A stretch of 5,723 nucleotides of DNA, taken from NCBI GenBank assembly GCA_050633205.1, contig JBOEGA010000004.1, positions 1 to 5,723 on the forward strand, in the 5' to 3' direction. The notes under the pieces were generated by a model. It saw only the letters and a list, made by a program, of their open reading frames with translations, made no database searches and was not told the origin of the DNA. A program made the position numbers and the translations under genes. Each line of letters opens with the position of its first letter. Position 1 is the first letter of the stretch. Of this stretch, positions 1-4,384 are shown in pieces. The DNA is from CBDHHC01 sp050633205. GTDB lineage: Bacteria > Pseudomonadota > Alphaproteobacteria > Rhizobiales > CBDHHC01.

Positions 1-176
1 ACCTCGCCGTGCTGGTAGGGCGACATCGTGCCAGGATCGACGTTCAGGTAAGGGTCAAGTTTACGTAATCGTACGCTATACCCTCTCGCCTGTAAAACAG
101 CACCAAGTGCTGCTGACGCCAGTCCTTTGCCAAGTGAGGAAACCACACCACCGGTTATGAATATATACCGTGCCAT
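1..176 (-). CDS. pyrG: CTP synthase, N-terminal part (runs off left edge)
   Basis: The reverse strand from the ATG at 176-174 encodes 58 complete codons beginning [20 protein letters not shown] and ending near the motif [20 protein letters not shown]. This is the nearly invariant start of CTP synthase, the cytosolic enzyme that makes CTP from UTP using ATP and glutamine-derived ammonia, the last step of de novo pyrimidine nucleotide synthesis. The nucleotide-binding loop [10 protein letters not shown] lies at residues 9-18. The rest of the amidoligase domain and the whole glutaminase domain are outside the window; family members are usually about 540 residues. The start is fixed by the family N-terminus, although no good Shine-Dalgarno sequence precedes it. 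It follows secG on the same strand, about 180 bp downstream, separated by a terminator-like hairpin, so it probably has its own promoter. Identity is very secure. Confidence 0.97.
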   Translation of the reverse strand, partial: [58 protein letters not shown]

Positions 177-184
177 GGGCTTGT

Positions 185-212
185 AGAATACACTAATTTT
201 CTATGATTCGAA
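185..212 (-). promoter_or_regulatory. Possible pyrG promoter giving a very short leader
   Basis: On the minus strand a -10-like TATTCT (190-185) lies 16 bp after a weak -35-like TTCGAA (212-207). Transcription would start about at the pyrG ATG (176), giving a leaderless or nearly leaderless message, which fits the lack of a Shine-Dalgarno sequence. The -35 match is poor, so this is a weak call. Confidence 0.22.
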
Positions 213-293
213 GGGCCAAATTTATCTCATCCACCAGCTTCGTTAACGGAGGCGGTAATATTCCAAATTCAGTCACCAGATTTCAGCCAAAAG

Positions 294-327
294 TAATTAA
301 GGCACACAGTAATGTATGCCTTAATTA
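294..327 (-). terminator. Hairpin after secG, likely transcription terminator
   Basis: An 11-bp perfect inverted repeat (294-304 with 317-327, arm TAATTAAGGCA) continues inward through position 305/316 and three more pairs to a 4-nt loop at 309-312. In minus-strand RNA the 305/316 pair is a G-U wobble, so the stem is 15 bp and unbroken; in plus-strand RNA it is a C-A mismatch. This points to action on leftward transcription from secG, whose stop is at 358-356. The tract after the stem is short (CTTTT), so termination may be imperfect. Confidence 0.6.
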
Positions 328-355
328 AATACCAGTAAAGAGTTTCACCTATAAA

Positions 356-712
356 CTACTTAGAGATAGGTGCGGAAGGACCTGACGGCTTTTCTTCTTT
401 TTTAGCAGCCGGTTTTTCTGTTTTATTGGCCGGTGTGCTGGTAACACTTCCACCACCCGTCTTATCCAGAATTGATCCGCCAGTATTTGACTCTTTGGCA
501 AGGATCGTAAGTGACAGGCTGGTTACAAAAAAGATTGCTGCCAATACTGATGTCGTTTTAGTCAGGAGATTAGCTGCACTGCGATTTGACATCAGGCCAC
601 CGCCTCCACCGCCACCGATGCCAAGAGCACCGCCTTCAGAGCGCTGTAGCAGTACGACAGCGACCAGGGCTGCTGCAACCATAAGATGTATAACTAGAAT
701 GACGGTATCCAT
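356..712 (-). CDS. secG: Preprotein translocase subunit SecG
   Basis: This 118-residue protein has the SecG architecture. Membrane segment 1 is at about residues 3-22, followed by the signature LLQRSEGGALGIGGG (21-35) and a seven-glycine run. Membrane segment 2 is at about 52-72, and a hydrophilic Lys/Pro/Ser/Thr-rich tail runs from about 75 to the end. SecG is the small inner-membrane subunit of SecYEG and stimulates SecA-driven export. The ATG at 712-710 puts segment 1 immediately after the start, as in the family, and a purine-rich AGAGAG lies about seven bases upstream. Length is within the usual range for alphaproteobacterial SecG; the low-complexity tail is typically variable. It lies downstream of a small exported-protein gene and upstream of pyrG on the same strand. 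Identity is secure. Confidence 0.95.
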   Translation of the reverse strand: MDTVILVIHLMVAAALVAVVLLQRSEGGALGIGGGGGGGLMSNRSAANLLTKTTSVLAAIFFVTSLSLTILAKESNTGGSILDKTGGGSVTSTPANKTEKPAAKKEEKPSGPSAPISK

Positions 713-811
713 AAATTTCTCTCTGAATTGAAAGGTTTTTAGCTGCTTTTATATGAAGATATCAAAAATGGCCAGCCCTTTATGGCAATTAAGGCTGTTA
801 ATCTTCAAAGA

Positions 812-817
812 ATTATA
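812..817 (-). promoter_or_regulatory. Perfect -10 hexamer upstream of secG
   Basis: The minus strand reads TATAAT at 817-812, about 100 bases before the secG start, in an AT-rich gap. No convincing -35 element is found 16-18 bp upstream, so this is only a candidate secG promoter. A second, TATAAA-like hexamer lies at 753-748. Confidence 0.25.
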
Positions 818-842
818 AAACAGAAGCTGAATTAACAGGTAC

Positions 843-879
843 GCATTAATTAGTGAATTTCAATATCACTAATTAATGC
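843..879 (-). terminator. 14-bp perfect inverted repeat spanning the stop codon of the upstream gene
   Basis: Arms at 843-856 and 866-879 (GCATTAATTAGTGA and its exact complement) enclose a 9-nt loop. The TAA stop of the leftward hypothetical gene (875-873) lies inside one arm, so the hairpin forms at the very 3' end of that message. No T-run follows on the minus strand, so it is not a textbook intrinsic terminator. It may instead stabilise or end the transcript by another route, or be a protein-binding site. Confidence 0.4.
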
Positions 880-1403
880 TGATTTATCCAGTACATAATA
901 TCTTCAGGACTATCAGCTCTATTATCGGTTTTCTTCTTATCAGGATTTTGAGTTATAAAACTCACCAGTTCTGCAGGCGGAAGTGAACTGTCTGACTGGT
1001 TTTGTGACTGTTTTTTGTTATTCGCAGGAGATGTCTTTTTCTGACCTGATTTGACAGGTTTTTTGTTCGTTGTGCCAGTCTTTTTCTTTATGACTTTCTT
1101 CCCGGGAACAGGTTTATTCCTAAGATTTACATGTTGCATGGTCCGGTGTCCACACCGAAACAAAAGCTGCTCGGATACACCAATCAGGCTCTTGATATCC
1201 TGCAAAGCCTTGGGGCTGAGCTTCTTTTTTGCCCATGCAGGACCGCGCGCCATATTCTTCACAGCTCCGGCACGTGCCAGAGTTTGTTTCCGTTTCTTTA
1301 ATGCAGCACACTGTTTTTTGCTAAGGCTTTCTGCAAATGCTATGTTCGGCAGGATAAATATCGCGATGATAAATATCGCAATATTGCGCAAGTAAAATGA
1401 CAT
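873..1403 (-). CDS. Small exported basic protein of unknown function
   Basis: I do not recognise a named family. The 176-residue product starts with a clear Sec signal peptide: positive n-region at residues 1-7, hydrophobic core 8-18, and likely cleavage after AFA at 24/25. The mature part begins with a compact, probably helical core (about 26-86) containing KKQCAALKKRKQTL, the motif ARGPAWAKKKLSP and ending FRCG. Its two cysteines, C32 and C84, could form a periplasmic disulfide. A Lys/Thr/Asn/Gln-rich disordered linker follows (about 87-140), then a short C-terminal segment with SPEDIMYWINQH. I recall similar short exported proteins with an A-G-x-x-x-M-x-x-GP-x-WA pattern beside secG/tpiA in other alphaproteobacteria, but this is from memory and unchecked. 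The ATG is supported by GGTGGAG (1414-1408) four bases upstream and by the signal peptide. The signal-peptide core contains a 15-bp tandem duplication. Confidence 0.8.
   Translation of the reverse strand: MSFYLRNIAIFIIAIFILPNIAFAESLSKKQCAALKKRKQTLARAGAVKNMARGPAWAKKKLSPKALQDIKSLIGVSEQLLFRCGHRTMQHVNLRNKPVPGKKVIKKKTGTTNKKPVKSGQKKTSPANNKKQSQNQSDSSLPPAELVSFITQNPDKKKTDNRADSPEDIMYWINQH
1353..1382 (-). repeat. Two 15-bp tandem copies inside a signal-peptide coding region
   Basis: Positions 1353-1367 and 1368-1382 are adjacent direct copies identical at 14 of 15 bases. Being a multiple of three, they keep the frame and encode IAIFI twice (residues 8-17), so they make up most of the hydrophobic core of the unknown exported protein's signal peptide. 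Confidence 0.85.
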
Positions 1404-1459
1404 TGAACTCCACCCGGTTTTTCCTGATCAGACTTAATTAATCAGCTATTTTTGCTTTT

Positions 1460-1487
1460 ATAATAGAAATTCCTGTTAACTCGTTAA
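1460..1487 (-). promoter_or_regulatory. Possible promoter of the small exported protein
   Basis: On the minus strand a -35-like TTAACG (1487-1482) is followed after 16 bp by a -10-like TATTAT (1465-1460). This would give a leader of roughly 50 bases ahead of the ATG at 1403. The -35 element lies in a 16-bp palindrome (1474-1489). The match is moderate only. Confidence 0.3.
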
Positions 1488-1489
1488 CA
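1474..1489. repeat. 16-bp palindrome, possible operator
   Basis: TGTTAA CTCG TTAACA is a perfect dyad of two 6-bp arms with a 4-bp centre, in the gap between tpiA and the unknown exported-protein gene and over the predicted -35 of the latter. It could be a regulator site or a weak tpiA 3' hairpin; no T-run follows. Confidence 0.35.
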
Positions 1490-1503
1490 TTATGGAAAAC
1501 TTG

Positions 1504-2241
1504 TTATTTTTTATAGGCTGAAATTATACCAAGAAAGTCGTCAGCCTTCAAGCTGGCTCCTCCAACCAGGGCACCATCAACGTTAGCAACTGACATCAGC
1601 TCCTGTGCATTTGCTGGTTTGACTGAACCACCATAAAGAACCCGCATTTTTGAAGCTTCTTCTTCACCCAGAATTGATGTCAGCTCATCTCGGATCGCTT
1701 TATGAACTTCGGCTACATCAGTTGTTGTCGGTGTCAGTCCTGTTCCGATAGCCCATACAGGCTCATAGGCTATAATCGTATTGGCAGCATTAGCTCCCTC
1801 TGGAAGAGAGTTCTTCAGCTGGCGCTTTACAATCTGCAGAGTTAGGTCTGCAGCACGTTGCCCGGCAGTTTCTCCTATGCAAACAATTGCCTGCAGACCT
1901 GCCCGATGGGCAGCAGTTGCTTTATTATTTACGTCAAGATCTCTTTCAGCATGATCTTCACGTCTTTCAGAGTGANNAGCGAGCATGCGAGGGGAAAGGT
2001 CACCTGTGTGGGCACCTGATATTTCTGTATGACAATCCTGAGCTCCAATAGAAACAGAGGATTCTCTTACGGAATCAGAAAATGTTTTAATAAGAGTCGC
2101 TGGAGGGCAGATAAAGATTTCAGCATAATCGTTGAGAGTATTTGTGGAAATTCCATTATTCAGTTTATTAATTTCCTCAATAGAATCCTGCAGACCATTC
2201 ATTTTCCAATTGCCTGCTACAACAGGTTTTCTCAAGCTCAT
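1504..2241 (-). CDS. tpiA: Triosephosphate isomerase (coding sequence contains a 2-base gap)
   Basis: TpiA interconverts dihydroxyacetone phosphate and glyceraldehyde 3-phosphate in glycolysis and gluconeogenesis, as a cytosolic (beta/alpha)8 barrel dimer. Visible landmarks, numbered from the ATG at 2241, are GNWKMNG (10-16, catalytic K13), HSERR (90-94, catalytic His), AYEPVWAIGTG (158-168, catalytic Glu160 and the loop-6 hinge), YGGSVKPANA (203-212) and GALVGGASL (223-231). The start at 2241 places NWK at the family position and has GGGA nine bases upstream; an in-frame TTG at 2256 would add five residues without a better ribosome site. The product is 245 residues as written. Two unknown bases at 1976-1977 give an undefined codon just before HSERR, and compared with the family about nine residues are missing there (the strand before GHSERR). 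This is probably an assembly gap, so the gene is likely intact in the organism. Confidence 0.93.
   Translation of the reverse strand: MSLRKPVVAGNWKMNGLQDSIEEINKLNNGISTNTLNDYAEIFICPPATLIKTFSDSVRESSVSIGAQDCHTEISGAHTGDLSPRMLAXHSERREDHAERDLDVNNKATAAHRAGLQAIVCIGETAGQRAADLTLQIVKRQLKNSLPEGANAANTIIAYEPVWAIGTGLTPTTTDVAEVHKAIRDELTSILGEEEASKMRVLYGGSVKPANAQELMSVANVDGALVGGASLKADDFLGIISAYKK
1976..1977. other. Ambiguous bases (NN) marking a probable assembly gap
   Basis: The only two non-ACGT positions in the window lie in tpiA. The flanking minus-strand codons read ATG CTC GCT NNT CAC TCT (M-L-A-X-H-S). In family members nine residues lie between the position of this Ala and the Gly of GHSERR, so roughly 27 bases seem to have been lost at this junction. 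NNT is compatible with GGT for that Gly. Confidence 0.85.
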
Positions 2242-2288
2242 GCGCTGTTTTCCCAATATTTACGAGTTATTCTGACATTTTTCTTCAA

Positions 2289-2344
2289 TTTTTTGTGCAA
2301 TTTCGTTGTTTTTGCCGAGATAGCATCTATATTCGCACAAAAAA
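2289..2344. repeat. 10-bp inverted repeat in the divergent tpiA/ppiD intergenic region
   Basis: TTTTTTGTGC at 2289-2298 is exactly complementary to GCACAAAAAA at 2335-2344, with arm centres 46 bp apart. The arms bracket candidate promoter elements. It may be a pair of regulator half-sites or a chance product of A/T runs. Confidence 0.3.
2306..2333 (+). promoter_or_regulatory. Possible rightward promoter for ppiD
   Basis: TTGTTT (2306-2311) and TATATT (2328-2333) are separated by 16 bp; the -10 matches the consensus at five of six positions and the -35 at three. Transcription would begin near 2340, leaving a leader of about 145 bases before the ppiD ATG. The 2242-2484 interval must also hold the leftward tpiA promoter, for which I see only weak candidates. 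One is TTGCCT followed 15 bp later by TATAGA, on the minus strand around 2355-2325. Confidence 0.25.
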
Positions 2345-2484
2345 CAAGGCAATACATATGTTGCGGTGATGACTAGATATCAATAATATGCTGTGAATGT
2401 AAATCCATGAGAGGGTTGATTTTATAAAAAATAGTCTCCTCTTTAAAGAATGCGAACCAGCCATTAGAAGAAATTATCAGAACA

Positions 2485-4335
2485 ATGCTTAATACGTTAC
2501 GTAAAGGTGCAGCTGGATGGGCTGCTAAAATATTGATTGGATTGCTTATATTGGCGTTTGCCTCCTGGGGGTTGGCGGGTATCTTTGATCCAAACAGCAA
2601 CCGCGTTCTCGCGACCGTTGGTGATGAGAAGATTACTCCGCAGGAATATGAGCGTTATGAACGTCAGATTCAGCTTGCTTACAGGTTGCCTCCCGAGATT
2701 CTTCGCGCATCCAGAGCTGGAATTTTGAACAGTCTGATAGATGAGCGCCTTGTGGACGTTCATGCAAAAGATCTCAATCTGGGTGTTCCTCAGGAAATAC
2801 TTCGCCGTGAAATTGTAGGAAACAGGAACTTTCGGGATTCTACTGGTGAATTTAACAGACTGATTTTTCAAAGATTCATAGAAGAGCTTTCTATGGATGA
2901 AAGGCTATATGTCGAAACTTTGAGAAGAAGCAATCTGCGGGAACAGATTGTAGGAGTTGTTACCAGAAGCACAAAAATTCCGGAACAGCTGCTTCTCGCC
3001 CAGCATCAATATGATAATGAAGCCAGGGTTCTTGATTATTTTGTAATTGACAAAAAAGCTATAGCCGGGATCAAGGCTCCAAAAGAAGAAGTTCTTCAGG
3101 ATCAGTATGAAAAGACGAAAGAAAGGTACAAAGCCCCCGAGTACCGTAAAGTCGCATTCCTGCATTTGTCAGTTGATGCTTTGAAAGGCACATTCAAGAT
3201 TCCTGAGAAGGAAATCAAGGCAGCATATGAGTCTTTAAAAAAGAAATATACCAAACCTGAAAAAAGGAAGCTTTTACAGATTTCTTTTCCTGATCTGAAA
3301 AAAGCAGAAGAAGCTTATAAAAAACTATCTTCCGGTAAAAAGTTCGAAGATGTTGCCAGTGAATACGGGCAAAAGCAAAAAGATATAGATCTAGGAGAGA
3401 AAACTAAAAGTGGTATCCTGGATAAAGCTGTTGCTGATGCTGCGTTTGCCTTGAAAAAAGGAAAGTTCAGCAAGCCTGTGAAGGGTACATTAAATACTGT
3501 AATTGTGATGGCTACAGACATTACTAAAGAGCAGGTTACTCCGCTGGATAAAGTATCTGGAGAGATTTCAGATAAGCTGGCTGGGGAAAAAGCCAAAGAT
3601 ACAATCTCAAAACTTGAGAAGCTGATCCAGGAAGATACTGATGAAGGTCTTAAGCTGCAGGAAATAGCAAAAAAACACTCAGTTACTTATTCAGAAGTAG
3701 ATATAGACAGCAATGGCCTTGGAGTTGATGGAAAAGCTGTAAGTTCTTTTCCGCGTTCGTCCAGATTGTTGAAAGAAGTATTTGAAACGGATGAAGGTAC
3801 AGATAATGATCCGGTTAACGTCAAAAACGGAATTGTCTGGTTTGACGTGAAAAAAATTACTTCATCGCGGACCAAAACTTTTGAAGAAGTAAAAAAACAG
3901 ATTTCAGATACCTGGATAGCTGATGAGGAGCGAAAAGCTCTGGATGCCAAAGTGAAAGAGCTGCTGGAACGTCTTAAAAAGGGAGAGGCTATCGCTGCAG
4001 TAGCAAAAATTACCTCATCTAAAGTCGTTACCTCCAAGCCGGTAAAAAGAACCGGAGTTGGTAAAGAGCTTACGGCCGGTGTTTTAAAGGATGCGTTTGA
4101 TGCTTCTCTTAAACAGGTCATGTCTGGCAATACAAGTGATAAGAATGAGCGTATTGTTTTTCAGGTTACTGAAATTCAAAAAGCCAAACCACTTGATGAT
4201 AAAGGTCGAACTGCTATTAAGGCTAAACTGTCTCAAAGTATGGCTGGTGACATGTTCAAGCAGTACAAAGCAGGGCTGCGCAGTGAATATCACTGGAAAC
4301 AGACCGGGCAGTTAACACAGGCATCTCAGAGGTAG
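2485..4335 (+). CDS. ppiD: Membrane-anchored periplasmic chaperone, PpiD/SurA-type peptidyl-prolyl isomerase family
   Basis: The 616-residue protein opens with MLNTLRKGAAGWAAKILIG, then one membrane anchor at about 15-33, typical of PpiD: a short cytoplasmic tail and a large periplasmic part. Residues about 38-170 form a SurA-type N-terminal chaperone region (VGDEKITPQEYER, then LIDERLV, then RNFRDSTGEFNRLIF). Residues about 258-348 match a parvulin-like (PPIC) domain, with LSSGKKFEDVASEYG and the C-terminal VMATDI strand. A long Lys-rich helical region follows. PpiD assists folding of proteins leaving the Sec translocon. The histidines usual in active parvulins (in the RHIL strand and the final GxHII strand) are absent here (KRKLLQI at 260-266, NTVIV at 337-341), so catalytic activity is doubtful and a holdase role is likelier. 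The length is close to the roughly 620 residues of PpiD proteins. The start is set by the anchor; the Shine-Dalgarno is weak. It diverges from tpiA and precedes trpE by 49 bp. Confidence 0.88.
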   Translation: MLNTLRKGAAGWAAKILIGLLILAFASWGLAGIFDPNSNRVLATVGDEKITPQEYERYERQIQLAYRLPPEILRASRAGILNSLIDERLVDVHAKDLNLGVPQEILRREIVGNRNFRDSTGEFNRLIFQRFIEELSMDERLYVETLRRSNLREQIVGVVTRSTKIPEQLLLAQHQYDNEARVLDYFVIDKKAIAGIKAPKEEVLQDQYEKTKERYKAPEYRKVAFLHLSVDALKGTFKIPEKEIKAAYESLKKKYTKPEKRKLLQISFPDLKKAEEAYKKLSSGKKFEDVASEYGQKQKDIDLGEKTKSGILDKAVADAAFALKKGKFSKPVKGTLNTVIVMATDITKEQVTPLDKVSGEISDKLAGEKAKDTISKLEKLIQEDTDEGLKLQEIAKKHSVTYSEVDIDSNGLGVDGKAVSSFPRSSRLLKEVFETDEGTDNDPVNVKNGIVWFDVKKITSSRTKTFEEVKKQISDTWIADEERKALDAKVKELLERLKKGEAIAAVAKITSSKVVTSKPVKRTGVGKELTAGVLKDAFDASLKQVMSGNTSDKNERIVFQVTEIQKAKPLDDKGRTAIKAKLSQSMAGDMFKQYKAGLRSEYHWKQTGQLTQASQR

Positions 4336-4346
4336 AGAACAACCAA

Positions 4347-4360
4347 AGGGCGTTTGCCCT
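4347..4360 (+). repeat. Short hairpin in the ppiD-trpE gap
   Basis: AGGGC (4347-4351) and GCCCT (4356-4360) form a 5-bp GC-rich stem with loop GTTT. The GGG of the left arm can alternatively pair within CCAA(A)GGG / CCCTTGG (4343-4350 with 4366-4372). No T-run follows, so it does not look like a terminator; it lies just ahead of the G-rich trpE ribosome-binding region. Confidence 0.35.
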
Positions 4361-4384
4361 GGAAACCCTTGGGGGCATGGGGAA

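Noticed and set aside
426..731. Plus-strand open frame opposite secG
   Set aside because: It is the antisense of secG; its proline run mirrors the SecG glycine run, and the minus-strand product is unmistakable.
1051..1395. Plus-strand open frame opposite the exported-protein gene
   Set aside because: The minus-strand frame has a signal peptide, a ribosome-binding site and an ordinary composition; the plus frame has none of these.
1474..1489. CtrA binding box (TTAA-N7-TTAA)
   Set aside because: The two TTAA elements here are separated by four bases, not seven.
2242..2256. TTG start adding five residues to TpiA
   Set aside because: The ATG at 2241 gives the family-typical N-terminus and has its own GGGA at good spacing; the TTG has no clear ribosome site.
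2029..2376. Plus-strand open frame crossing the tpiA start into the intergenic region
   Set aside because: It overlaps well-supported tpiA codons and shows no recognisable protein features.
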